Assembly (NCBI GenBank): GCA_949825045.1
Contig: OX463829.1
Coordinates: 18,570,715 to 18,634,714 of the forward strand
Reading direction: 5' to 3'
Length of the DNA: 64,000 bases
Origin: Argyresthia goedartella
Taxonomy: Eukaryota; Arthropoda; Insecta; Lepidoptera; Argyresthiidae
Shown: one piece after another, positions 10,963 through 21,317 of the stretch
Position numbering within the stretch: position 1 is the first letter of the stretch
Layout: the number at the start of each line of letters is the position of its first letter
Program-made: the position numbers and the translations under genes
Notes under the pieces: model-generated
The model's database searches: none
Seen by the model: the letters and a program-made list of their open reading frames with translations, nothing else
Told to the model about the DNA's origin: nothing

Positions 10963-12754
10963 CACAGATACCGAGAGATAGGCTGAGGGGCGTTGCACGT
11001 GCGAACAAATCTAGCCCCGATAGTCTTGATATTAAAAATTCTCGGTTGTCACCGGGCGACCGCAGTGACGAATTCATTTCCGCTGTTTTTCGAAAATGCC
11101 GACCTGTGCAATACTCATGTGCAAAAATAGAAGCGGGATTGTGAACTCCAAGAACGGCGGAGTAACATATCACTTGTAAGTCTCATTCCAACTATTATTT
11201 ATTCTTAAAACGCAAGAAATAAACATTATTACGGAAATAAATCATTCACAAAAAATTCGTCACGAGTTGATCATTAAAGTGACAATGTCATGTTGTTCTC
11301 GCTAGGTTTATTATCCATTGCTTGTTTTGTATCTTAATTTCACTACATATTGCTAAGCTAACACGCAATGAATATTTCACACTTATCTAAATACAAAGGA
11401 AATAGGCATCGAGGTACGGAGGCGAACTGTTACACGCACGCAGAGACGATGTATAGTTATGGGAATAGTGATAGTGAGAATTATGTTTTTGAATCGATAG
11501 AAAGAAATATATTTTTTACCAACTCGAACAAAACCCATTGGGTAATCATCTAATATTACTAATCAAAGCTCTAATGAGAAGATATACTAATATAAGACTG
11601 CATTACTTAACAAAAAATGCTACGCCTAAATTGTCAAAACGCCAAGTTCTTAATAAATATAATATAATATTTATAATATTATATTTACATTTTTCTTGTC
11701 AATAGGTAGGTAGTATTGTACTGTACAAGATTATACAGAAAGGGTATATATGCCGAAAGGCGGTTGTTAAGGACATCAATCTGAACATCCTTCTCTATTA
11801 AAACCATTTGATCAGAGCAACATTATTTTTCACTTTGCAGTACATTTTGGGCCCAGCGGTCAGCTGATTTGTAAGGGGAAGTAAAAAATAACGTTTCTCT
11901 AATCAAATCAGATGCATTGAGAAAGTTGTTCAAAATCATGTCCTAAACAATCCTTTTCTGCTTGGCACCCCGTATGTGTTACAGCCTGTAAAAATAGTAA
12001 TAGGTATTTCTTGTAAAATAAATATGTCATATTAACAAAGAAAGTATTATTTTATTTATATAACCCGGCATAAATACCACTGTCTATTAGTAGTTTATGT
12101 GACTGCTACATAATGGAGGGCATTAATACTCGAGAGTGGGTTTATGAAACTAGCCGAAGGCGAGTTTCATAATAATATCACTCGAGAGTTTTAATGCCTA
12201 ATTATGTACAGTTACATACACTAGTTTATCTACACACATATCATTAGCTCTCTTTGATGTGTTCAGGAACCGCATGTTTGACCGGCATTGTGGCTCTGCA
12301 ATTGTTTAGCTTGTTCTGTGGTACCAACGTGCCGCAGGCGGGCGTCGGAGTTCGAAATTTGAATGTCATTATATGCAGAAAAACTACACATTATGGTCAT
12401 AATGTGTAATTTTTCAGATAAGAAATGAGTTTTTACCAAGTAGTTTAACATTATGCTGATCGTAACGTCCGGTTTTTGTACGCAGTAAAGAGGGTTTATG
12501 ATTCGTGTTTAGATAAAAATTATAATGGATTGATGAAACACGCTGTCCTTGCAATGTCCCAGCACTAGCTCGGCTAGCTAGTGTACCTGCGGTAGTGTGG
12601 GTGTGTTCGGACCATAGGTGCATGACATTGCACTGACCAATAAAAGCGGTAGGATTGATGTATGAGTGGTGTAGATGTGTGCGTGTTCTTAATTTTCGGC
12701 GACACTGGTTCCGATACAAGCTTAGCGCCAAGGGCCTATCTCTCGATATCTGTG
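10963..12754 (+). mobile_element. P-superfamily-like non-autonomous DNA transposon, copy 2
   Basis: The element is 1792 bp with near-perfect TIRs (CACAGATACCGAGAGATAGG and CCTATCTCTCGATATCTGTG). It is flanked by GTAAATTC (10955-10962) and GTAATTTC (12755-12762), an 8-bp target duplication with one mismatch. The unoccupied site GTAAATTC lies in the sister MITE at 26789-26796. Its contents match copy 1: THAP exon, nested fold-back MITE at about 11768-11946 and palindromic module. It lacks the second 90-bp repeat. Confidence 0.75.
11096..11175 (+). CDS. THAP-domain first exon (partial gene) in P-like copy 2
   Basis: The exon encodes MPTCAILMCKNR...GGVTYH plus two bases, followed by the donor GTAAGT. 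The open frame, the C-x4-C pair and the donor are all kept, as in copy 1, and the one obvious difference is Pro2 for Ser2. The rest of the transposase gene is missing. Confidence 0.65.
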
Positions 12755-13060
12755 GTAATTTCTAAGCCGTGACGGTCTGGTTTACTATTTGTCGATAGTT
12801 GATTAACTAACGCGTTAGTTTATCAAGTACGGTTTTGACTATCTTACGGTGACATTATATCTGCTAGAAGGACTAATTATTGTCAACTATACAGAGTATC
12901 TAGGTTAAGTCTTTGCGTCGATAAATTATAAAACGATTAATGTTTTATTTGCTTTTTACCCCGTGTTGTAAACGTAACCGGAGTCCGCGTGAATTTAATA
13001 TACCGTGTGCAAAGGCTATGTACTCTTAAAGTCAATTAATGACTCACCGCTCCCCTATTG

Positions 13061-13258
13061 GACGACCTCTGTGGCGCACCGGTTATGGCTCTGCCTACCG
13101 TGCGAGACGTTTTCGATCCCCGGCGGGGGTTAAAGGTAAGAGAAAAAAAAACTCAAGTCTTGGATGTTTATTATGTATCCTAGTGTGGGGCCAGAAGCAA
13201 TGTATGTGCCTCTATGTAAATATTAATGGTTATGGTATGGTGATGTTTATTCTGTAAC
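13061..13258 (+). mobile_element. tRNA-derived SINE, family A
   Basis: The head gacgacctctgtggcgcacc, with A-box ggttatggctctgcc and B-box-like ttttcgatccccgg, is followed by the family body (caagtcttggatgttta, gtgtggggccagaagcaatg). It is an internally deleted member. Confidence 0.8.
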
Positions 13259-13700
13259 TTAAATCCACGTTAGTGTCAAAATTACGTTTCATGTATAGGA
13301 AAACTGTAATATTTCCACAATTCACGGTCGATGTGAGTTTCTATGTGAACAGAAAATTATAGCTGTTCAACGGGATACCAAAATTATTGTGAAAATTAAA
13401 ATGATCATTACTCAATTTTATTACCTTAATTATATTTCACCTTCCGTTGAAATCCCCAGTTGTATCGCAAATGTTACGCCGACGTTCGTGACATCTCATT
13501 GATATTACGGATACAATACGAGAAGGGCTGTGATTCTATTGGTGTCAAAACTAACAAACTAAACTAATTTAAAAAGTTGCGAGTGAGTTTGAAAATAGAA
13601 TCGATTGGTACCGGCTGGACGAGAGCTAACCGATCCACAGTGAATTAAGTTTGTTGCTTTTAGTTCCTGGGAATCATCAAAATGGTTGTCACAGAAAGGA
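13259..13700. other. Unassigned sequence
   Basis: No supported feature was found. A short tract near 13300 (ttccacaattcacggtcgat) faintly resembles one near 59995. Confidence 0.25.
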
Positions 13701-13720
13701 GAAGTCATTACGGGGTTTTT

Positions 13721-13819
13721 AGGGACATTATCAACAACTTTTTTTCACTCCTCCGTACAAATCAGTTGACCGCGCGTTGAACGTATGGAGATGTGAAAAA
13801 TAATGTTGCTCTACATCCT
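13721..13819. mobile_element. Short fold-back MITE, solo relative of the module in the P-like elements
   Basis: The ends are inverted (agggacat / acatcct), with tttttttcac against gtgaaaaataa inside. The core cgtacaaatcagttgaccgc matches, in the other orientation, the gcggtcagctgatttgta core of the modules at 8816-9001 and 11768-11946. Confidence 0.55.
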
Positions 13820-14072
13820 AAAATATGAGTACACCTTTCTGTCACCGCCTCTATAACTCTGCTGTCCTACTTACTGTCTTGCAGTAATACTCAACCCGCG
13901 GCCCTCGGCCCGTATGCGGTCCGCCTAGCTTTTTTGATTGGCCTGCCTGGCGTAACTAAGTTGTCATTACCATTTTGAAAAATCTTATTTTTGGGGCCAG
14001 AGATGCCAGTGTCAATAGATAGAGTATCTTAATTATTAAAAATGTATAGGAATAAATTCTGTGAACTATATA

Positions 14073-14901
14073 CTTTGCGAGAAATCTGAGTTTAAAGTGC
14101 GAAAAAAGGCAAAACAATGTTGTATTTTTTCGCATTTCATCGAAAATTGCAGTGCCCTTCCAAGAGCGGGGTCAACCCCGGCTCTCGCCCGCGAGCCTCT
14201 TCTGAAAAGCCCGTGAGGTACAATGCTGGGCTGCGTTGTGCCCCACGGGCTTTTCAGAACTACGAACCGCTCCAAAAGCCAGGGCGCTACAGCGCGATGC
14301 TGCGTTATACCACACGGGTTTTTCAGCGTTCACATTGATAATTTTTCGTTTGAAGATGCCGTAGAGTACAACAAATGCCACCCATGTACTAGTACTACGC
14401 CTAGGCGTGAAAGAGTGCGACGCTGATGAGAAACTTGTTTAGCGAAATTATAATCTCGTGGGGTACAACGCGGCACTGTAGTTAAGCAGTCAGTGCAAGC
14501 ATTGATTTTGGCGCCCATCATGTGAGATTTCATTGCTCGACGTACTAGATATGTGAATAACATACCTTGTTAGAAGCTCATTACACCACTCCATGTGAGA
14601 AACTCTGGCCCTTATAAGAGACCTTGTTAGTATTAGCCATGTTCAATGGCAGCATGCGCCGCTCCTCAGAACAGGACTTGTAGATTACTTTTTAAGTTTA
14701 GAACATGAGCATATTTATTTTTATTTATCTAGTATTTTTTTAATAAAAATCTCAACAAACAACCAACAACTAATCTCAGTTCAACGAAACTCTTTGCTTA
14801 CTTGTCTATGATCCTAATAAAGCGCACAGTTTTTTATGAAAAAATATTGTCGATGGATATGTTGCCTTTTTTCGCACTTTTAACTCAGATTTCTCGCGAA
14901 G
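14073..14901. mobile_element. 829-bp TIR element with TA target duplication
   Basis: The left end, CTTTGCGAGAAATCTGAGTT running on through aaagtgcgaaaaaaggcaaa, is an inverted near-match to 14861-14901. The inverted repeats are about 41 bp and the element is flanked by TA on both sides. There is no transposase. TA duplication and TIRs fit a Tc1/mariner- or PIF-derived non-autonomous element. The interior holds two tandem palindromic units (14206-14325). Confidence 0.65.
14206..14325. repeat. Two tandem palindromic units
   Basis: Unit 1 (about 14206-14258) is bounded by gaaaagcccgtg and cacgggcttttc. Unit 2 (about 14273-14326) is a diverged copy with aaaagccagggcgctaca and taccacacgggttttt. 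Each can form its own GC-rich hairpin. Confidence 0.6.
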
Positions 14902-15172
14902 TAGAACGTTTACGAAATACATAACTATAAACTTTTACTTGTCACAATTTACTCTATCGATTAACATCGGTTTCATCTGTATCTACACAGATCAGGTTTT
15001 TCAAAATGGCGGATAATTAGGTATGCCCAAAATTTTACATGATTTTTGATTGACTTTCATTAATTTCTAAATAAATAATTTAAGTGGCTGTCCTAGTCAA
15101 TCACGACGCAATCAGTTCAATTTCAAGTTGACAATGACTAATTGACAGTCTTGACAGGTTCTCACTTATATC

Positions 15173-15384
15173 GACGACCGACGGCAGCGGTTGTGGCTCT
15201 GCCTACCATGCGAGAGGTCCCGGGTTCGATCCCCGACTGGGGGTAGATAATAAAAAAAACAGGTCTTGGATGTTTATATGTGTGTGACGTCGCTGTTTCC
15301 GGTCCCCACGACACAGGGTATCCTAGTGTGGGGCCAGAAGCAATGTATGTGCTTGTATATAAATGTTTATTATTATGTTTATAT
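15173..15384 (+). mobile_element. tRNA-derived SINE, family A
   Basis: The tRNA-like head (ggttgtggctctgcctacca, then ggtcccgggttcgatccccg) is followed by tcttggatgtttatatgtgt, cacgacacagggtatcctag and the aaatgtttattattatg tail. This is one of the best-preserved copies in the window. Confidence 0.85.
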
Positions 15385-15750
15385 GAAATCGTTTCCGTTG
15401 CCCTTACGGCATTGTAGATAGGATAAAGTTACATTTGATGCCTGAAGAATCGCTGTCAATGCCAACCTACCCATACCCATTACCGTATTTCCTAACGATA
15501 ATGTAACTTCACAGTGAGTGTTACCCAACATTAATTCCCGTTGTGCTTTAACGTAATGGTTTCGGTTTCGCTAATTGCTAGCTAGAACATATCGCGCATT
15601 CTGCGTAGATCCGTTTACTGTATTTTATGTTGGGCACAAGTGGATGTGTAACTGCAACATTGATATTCAGTTATTTTGCATGTGCAGATAATTACAGTAA
15701 CGCCAATACTAAAACTAAACTAGGAATTCTTAATTCAAGGCTTCGTGGGA
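15385..15750. other. Unassigned sequence
   Basis: No supported feature was found. Confidence 0.25.
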
Positions 15751-15751
15751 A

Positions 15752-16030
15752 ATTTTATGATTCTGGGTGAACCGGAAGTACCCGGTTTATATAGAGATTT
15801 GATTACTTCACGAATATCACGGAATTTCAGCAAAATTGTGACTGAAATGCCGATATCTCTTGAGTGTGTTACCCTATAAGTTTTATCACAACTTCAAGAG
15901 TCGAATCGATATGAATTTCACCTTGATACCTTAATGGGTCCTGAGATAAAGAATCTTGTCCGAAGGACAGACGTATAACGAAGTTAACAGTAAGGGTTCC
16001 TTTTTACCTTTTAAGGTACTGAAAAGGACC
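15752..16030 (-). repeat. Dispersed 'GGTTCC' repeat, inverted copy
   Basis: On the minus strand it reads taccttaaaaggtaaaaagg, then aacccttac, and later gtcacaattttgctgaaatt and agaatcataaaat. This matches the plus-strand copy at 19139-19485 along most of its length. It is non-coding. The two copies lie on either side of the BEL/Pao relic in opposite orientation. Confidence 0.6.
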
Positions 16031-16575
16031 CAAGAAAATCACGTGTGGCAGCATTGAAATAAAACATTCTCCGCTAGGAGGAAACAAGATTGTCGATCAT
16101 CTTTCTATATTACTAATTCGTTGAATATTTTACTAGTATACTACGAGTTTTAGTAGTACCATCTTTGGGAATTATCAAATCCAAAAATATTGACACCACT
16201 CACAAAGTACAACTTGCTAGAAATAAAAACACTATGAACATTGAACATTCCGCCCACCAAAAACGCTATTCTTCTACGTTCTTATATAAAATACCGCCCA
16301 CCGTGATTTCAAGATATCATAGGAATATCATTAACAAATCCTAAGATTAAAAACTTAAAATTATTGAAAATAAACTTTTTACCGCAAAGGTTTAGCCTGT
16401 AATGGTAGGTGTTTATGGATAAATAAATAAATATCTTTAACAACAGTTGATCAAAATAACAAAACTCCTTATAAAGTTTAAACAGTGGCTCAAACGAATG
16501 TAGATATAAACTCTGAAGCATTCTGATAAAATATAAAATATAAAACTAATCCTTAATTTGCAATCAGACACACAG
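16031..16575. other. Unassigned AT-rich sequence
   Basis: No supported feature. It adjoins the degraded 3' end of the BEL/Pao pol; no LTR could be recognised. Confidence 0.25.
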
Positions 16576-16579
16576 TTTA

Positions 16580-17480
16580 GAAGTTGGTCATGGGCCGCAC
16601 AACTACCAAGGAACCATTACATTTCAAGTCACCACTCGAGTTACCTTGCCCAAACCTGGATGTTTCTCAACAATTCTACCCAAGAGCCAACGAGCTGGGG
16701 GCAAATTGTCTTCTTTTACTAAAACTACATCCCAACATTGGATTCAGGGGTAAGTTTGGACCACTTGTACCTTTGTAGACAATTAGATAAATATTTGTTA
16801 GACCATTTACGCCAAATATCTTGCACCATTCTTTGTTTCATCTGCCATTTCCTCAAACTGCCAATATTTCAGTTCTCATAATTGCATCCTGGGATGGTGA
16901 TCAAAGGTTCGCTGATTCGAAAATGAGCTGGCGTCAATGGCAAGGTATCGTTTACATTATCTGGCAACTTAGATAGGGGTCTTAAATTTAAACAAGACTC
17001 AGCTTGCGTCAGGACTGTGGCTAACTCTTCATAAGTGAGTGTAGGAATCGCCAATCACGAGTCTCAAGTGAAATTTTGTGGATTTTACCAATGCTTCCCA
17101 CAAGCCACCAAAATTTGGTGCACAAGGTGACACAGACTTGTTGCTTTGCCAGTCATGAATTTCTGTAGCAACTGAACATCGTTCGAAGAACTAATCTTTT
17201 GAATGCTGTTATAAAGCCTTCGGTTGTAAGGTCACTTAAGACATCAAGTTGTATAGTTTTGGTGACCATACAAATAAATAAGCAAATGTAGCGCTAGTTT
17301 TACCGATTGCCACGACCCTGTGAAAAGCGAATGTTGATGGGGCCTGCGAAGCTCACACCACTGTGCAAAAACGGTCTAGCTGGTGTTATTCTACCTGATG
17401 ATAGCTGCCCCATTAACTGATTTTTGGTAGCTTTAGCATGTCATGTACAACTGATACATTTTGTTACGTAGGTCTGGACC
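16580..17480 (-). pseudogene. pol: BEL/Pao retrotransposon integrase region (decayed)
   Basis: Integrase inserts retrotransposon cDNA into the genome. Minus-strand translation in interrupted frames gives, in order, RITPARPFLHSGVSFAGPIN and RYICLF (near 17400-17270), then at 17054-16869 LNLRPLSKLPDNVNDTLPLT with PAHFRISEPL. This is the C-terminal integrase signature of BEL/Pao elements (LN-RPL followed by LTP-HF). DVVLVKEDNLPPARWLLGRI follows near 16740-16600, the usual SH3-like tail with NLPP-W-LGRI. Stops and frame changes separate these pieces, so it is not functional. RT and RNase H of the same element lie just upstream on the same strand. Confidence 0.75.
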
Positions 17481-18049
17481 AAATTCTTCGCCGAAAAGAT
17501 CCAATATTTGGTCCGCAAGTAGTTTACCATGAGAGTAGGACCGCCACGGAGTGTCCTTTTGTGTGCATCGCCAATCACTAAGTTATTGAAGTGACTATCT
17601 TTTGGCAGTATTGCGGGGTGTTTGACATCCTCGGGGATATTAGCATTTTGGATTCTCCCACTAACTCGTATTATACCCTTTTCATCCCTAGTGGGATTTA
17701 AGGCTTTCAGGCTTTTTTTATCTTCATCGAATCCATGGTTTTGACATTGCCTTGTGCAAACTTCGACAGCATCGGCTAATTCTTCACTTGTGTTGTGAAC
17801 CTTTTGTTATCTAATTTGTTTGAATTGTATTTTAGGAATCTTCGGCAGACAGCGACAACTCGAAGTAATTTTTGGAGCGAGAAATATATCGTCCAAAGTG
17901 AAAATTGTTGATCCTCTTGTTTCGTGGACAAGTGAGCCTTTACTTTCTGCTTTTAATTTCCGTGGATATCGATTTGGGTCTTGTATAGTTGATTTCAGAG
18001 TTTCCGAGCCCCGACGGTCCTTGCATCCACAATTCATTTTGTAGCTATT

Positions 18050-18460
18050 CTAATGGTGTCAACCCTATGGACGCTGCGACGCTGGATCATGAGCTGATTG
18101 CGCGTGAGCCCATTGCGTACTGTCGATTCTTGTCAGAATGTCGTCGTCGTCGTCAGAACTATTGCCGATGAACGTTGTCCAACGAATTGGGTGCCTACAA
18201 AGCCACGCTAACACCACAGTTGTATCGGTCCATCCATCGACATGAGATCGATCAATTGAGAGCGACTTTGGTGAGCAAGCTAGCTAAGAGAACTGCTCCT
18301 ATTAATTCAAGACGAGGTATTGAAATTTGCATGGTGATTAAATTTACGTGCACATTACCATCAGCATCTATAACTCTCAAGTAGACCACAGCTACATACG
18401 CTTCATTAAATGCGTCACAAAAACCTTGGATCTCTACACAAACATATTCAGCCTTAGCCT
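18050..18460 (-). pseudogene. pol: BEL/Pao retrotransposon RNase H region (decayed)
   Basis: Minus-strand frames read VEIQGFCDAFNEAYVAVVYL, the start of the BEL/Pao RNase H domain with the GFCDA motif, then RLELIGAVLLASLL, and after a frame change WTDTTVVLAWLCRHPIRWTT, which carries the WTD catalytic motif. At least one frameshift and stop codons separate these blocks. It follows directly on the RT fragment and precedes the integrase remnants, in normal pol order. Confidence 0.75.
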
Positions 18461-18464
18461 TGAC

Positions 18465-18761
18465 CTATCTGGGAACACGAAACTCGCGTAATTGAATCAG
18501 TTCCTTTTTGTATGATAGCCATTCTGACAGCAATTCGGGCGGTAACTCGTCATCCCAGTCCACTCCAGAAAGCCATAGTTTTTGGATATTGACTTTATTT
18601 GGATTTATGCATCCTAAAGGATTAAATAATCGTGAAATGTCAGAAACTACCTTATGTTTGGTGATTGGATATTGTTGATCTGGAAGTTGCACAGAGTAAT
18701 GAAAACTGTCTGTTTCTCTGTCCCAAGAAAGGCCTAGAATTTTAATGATTTCATCCATTTT
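18465..18761 (-). pseudogene. pol: BEL/Pao reverse transcriptase C-terminal region
   Basis: An uninterrupted frame gives MDEIIKILGLSWDRETDSFH, then TKHKVVSDISRLFNPLGC and QKLWLSGVDWDDELPPELL, ending in REFRVPR. This is the connection region of BEL/Pao RT: a KILGL-W segment, an S-I-LF-PLG block, a LW-G-DWDD-LP block and a terminal I/V-PR. The catalytic YVDD segment is absent; the open frame continues upstream to 19028 but only parts (TRRSLNYLPRVAFSFKNGLL) look related. A truncated, dead pol. Confidence 0.8.
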
Positions 18762-19138
18762 TATGTCCACCTTCCCTTCTGCTTTCCTTCTCCTTCGAAG
18801 ACTTCCGCCAATTTCCTGTAATAAACCATTTTTGAAGCTGAAAGCCACCCTTGGTAAGTAGTTAAGTGATCTCCTTGTAAATGGGTTGTGATTTAATGGG
18901 AAAACACATGTTATTAAGACTTGCATGCCTACGCTGTGCCTCTGCCACCCATCTGGGAAAATACATGATATCCTGGTTCGACACCCGTGATTCGATTTGT
19001 GATTTCTGTGATTCGACAATTGAGCCACAGGCGTTGAATCACCCGGTCACAAGGGTTTTTATAAATTTTACTGTTGAGGTATTAATTGGTTAAGTAAGGA
19101 AAATCTTTTTTTTATGTTCGATTAAATACTAATCATAT

Positions 19139-19485
19139 TTAGGGTTCCATACCTTAAAAGGGAAAAAGGAACCCTTATAGGATCACTTAGCTGTCCATCT
19201 GTCCGTCTGTCAAGACCCTTTTTCTCAGGAAAGCGTTAAGGCATCAAGTTGAAGTTTATATCGATACTTGTAAAGTCTCTTGAAGTTGGGTTAAAAATCA
19301 AGTTAATAAGCTAACGTAATTAAAAGATACCGCCATTTAAGTCACAATTTTGCTGAAATGGCTTGATATTCGCAATGGAACCATAACCTAAAGATACTTC
19401 CCGTTAATCTAGAATCATAAAATATTTGGCACAAAGCAAGATCTTATAGCACAAGTAAAAGGAAAAATCCGAAAACTGTAAACAT
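19139..19485 (+). repeat. Dispersed 'GGTTCC' repeat, direct copy
   Basis: gggttccataccttaaaagg is followed by a tccatctgtccgtctgtcaa tract and gtcacaattttgctgaaatg. It is the inverted partner of 15752-16030 and is followed directly by another partial unit (19486-19745). Confidence 0.6.
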
Positions 19486-19745
19486 TCTGTGTGTCGGTCA
19501 GTCAATACCCTTTTTCTCAGGAACGCGTAAAATTATCAAATTGCAATTAATACATATTACGTAGATCTGGTGTATCTTCAAGTTGTGAAAAAATCAAACT
19601 TATAGGTCAACGCAATCAAAAAATACAACCGCTTTTGGAATCAAAACCTTTAGGGTACCCTGATTTCCGTAGCCCTAGAATCAAGAAAAGCAAGATCTTA
19701 CAGCTTAAATAAAGGGAAATATCCGTGGATCGTTAATTTGTAATT
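19486..19745 (+). repeat. Dispersed 'GGTTCC' repeat, second tandem partial unit
   Basis: It repeats the internal blocks of the preceding unit (tctcaggaacgcgtaaaatt, gcaagatcttacag) and ends with an aaataaagggaaatatccg-like segment comparable to the end of the first unit. Confidence 0.5.
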
Positions 19746-20736
19746 CCTTTATAATAAACTGCAATTTGTGCAGAAACCTCGGTGCGCGAGTCCAACTTAC
19801 ACTCAGGCCAGTTTTTTTACCATCATCAATTTTCACTGCGCGGAAGCTGCAGTCAAACAAAACTGATGAGACGCATTAGAGTAGGAATCTATCCTCAATA
19901 AATTCAAACGAGTATTAACCCTTCAGCACCATCGAACTGTAGGTAATTTATTTACAAAGCTAGCCATCCTCCGGCGATTTATTCCAAAAACCGCACGCCA
20001 AGGTTTGCAAAATGGCGTCTTCACAGCCAATATATTGCTTTCTCGCGTGATGTCGTTACGGCCAGCTGTTACAGAACCTAGCCTACTTGTTTTTGCTACT
20101 GTTTTAGCGAATATTCCCGAAGTTTATTACTTTACCGGCAACTTTGGGGGTGTCATTGGGGTTACATTGTGTGCGGAAGCAAAATGGGTTGTGATTTACA
20201 ATGCTATAATTATGAGTGGGTAGGGTAGGTGTTTTGGTGCCAATAGGTTGGTGGTCGGTTGGTGATCTAGAAAGTATAATGGAACAAAGTTCGTTTATTT
20301 CATGAGTTGTAGGTACAAACTACTCTAACTTGATACTGTATAATAATGCAATATGCCTTCTAACATTCTAACAAAACTACACCTGGCCTGTTAATTGAGT
20401 ACCAAAGCCAAACCACTGGCAGGCAGCCTCCTCCTATGTTTCTTTCTACTAAATAAATCCGTAGACTGAATCCAGCTTTACTGCAGTCACATAAAACGTC
20501 TGACAAACAGCTGAACAGCGCAGGATAAGAACCTGCTGGAACAAGACTCCAGGAAATGTTTACATATACTGTACTCGAATTCCTTTAAGTAGGTACTGTA
20601 TGTAGCTGTACTTTTCTTGTTTACGCTCATTGCATACATTCGGACAAAAGTTGAATTCATATCAAATAATATTTATTTATTTATTTCATGTTCCAGATGT
20701 TAACTGCAATCTTTATTTGTAAACATTTATGATATA
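19746..20736. other. Unassigned sequence
   Basis: No convincing gene. The segment near 19980-20220 has an open frame of about 72 codons without recognised motifs. Confidence 0.25.
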
Positions 20737-21040
20737 CAACTATTCCCCTGTTTATACAGGGTGACATTTAATTAGCTGACCATATTTTGGGGAATGATAG
20801 TACCCATAATTATGAACAACTTTCTCCAAGCAACATCTGGTCGAAAACAAAAAAAAAAATTGGGTCTCCCATAGTAACTTGTAATCAGCTGATCGGGTCA
20901 ATGTACTGAGGGACGAAATATTTTTTTCATTTGCGACCATATGTTTCTTTGCAAATGTTGTTCATATTGATGGACACTATCATTCCCCAAAATATGGTCA
21001 GCTAATTAAATGTCAACCTGTATAAACAGGGGAATAGTTG
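20737..21040. repeat. Split 34-bp palindrome flanking a MITE
   Basis: The left flank CAACTATTCCCCTGTTTA (20737-20754) and right flank TAAACAGGGGAATAGTTG (21023-21040) are exact inverted complements. With the MITE and one copy of the TA duplication removed, they form a perfect palindrome centred on TA. Confidence 0.8.
20755..21022. mobile_element. TA-flanked MITE with long TIRs, copy 1
   Basis: The element is 268 bp, starting TACAGGGTGACATTTAATTA and ending in the near inverse (taattaaatgtcaacctgta). The inverted arms run on for about 50 bp through gaccatattttggggaatga. It is flanked by TA on both sides, consistent with a non-autonomous Tc1/mariner-superfamily element. A second copy lies at 31932-32197. 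Confidence 0.8.
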
Positions 21041-21194
21041 CTCACGTCCGCTGGAAATATTAGGATCCCACCTCCTTGCACGTCCTACCTGAGTAAAAAT
21101 CAGCCTAGATTTTAGAAAAAAATATTTCAATCCTCCAGTAATGATGCAATGTTTGATAAATGATAATGATAATGATTTACAATAAATATATCTT

Positions 21195-21240
21195 GTTAGT
21201 TGTTAGAGATAAGCTCGCCTTTGTACATGGTGTATTTATA
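21195..21240 (+). repeat. LINE 3'-tail fragment (short)
   Basis: agagataagctcgcctttgt is shared with the longer tails at 27880-28005 (plus), 39165-39260 (minus) and 40180-40260 (minus). Confidence 0.45.
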
Positions 21241-21317
21241 ATATTATGTTTTGTGTGGTACGATATAGAAATTACAAGTTACGAAAAAGTAAAGAATCCT
21301 AATTTCTTTCTGAATAT

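Larger units (their letters stand above)
10680..12853. mobile_element. 373-bp-class MITE, copy 1, interrupted by P-like copy 2
   Basis: The left part (10680-10962) starts TCACCCTAAGATTGTCAAAA and continues with gttagttgataa and ttaactatcgacagatag. The right part (12755-12853) ends gttttgactatcttacggtg, preceded by the inverted gttgattaactaac block. Removing the P-like element and one 8-bp duplication leaves about 374 bp, equal to the uninterrupted sister at 26515-26887. No protein is encoded. The flanks suggest a 4-bp AT-rich target duplication (TTAT), but this is not certain. Confidence 0.75.

Noticed and set aside
10963..12754. Classifying the 8-bp-duplication elements as hAT
   Set aside because: The target duplications (CCTATTTA, GTAAATTC) do not fit the usual hAT nTnnnnAn pattern, and the retained exon encodes a THAP start rather than a BED finger. 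It remains possible at low probability.
13061..13140. tRNA-like heads (also at 781, 15173, 37257, 38351) as functional tRNA genes
   Set aside because: The A and B boxes are followed by the same long non-tRNA bodies in several copies, and no closed acceptor stem is present; they are SINE heads.
18881..19093. Plus-strand frame over the BEL/Pao relic as a gene
   Set aside because: It overlaps the better-supported minus-strand retrotransposon region and has no motif of its own.
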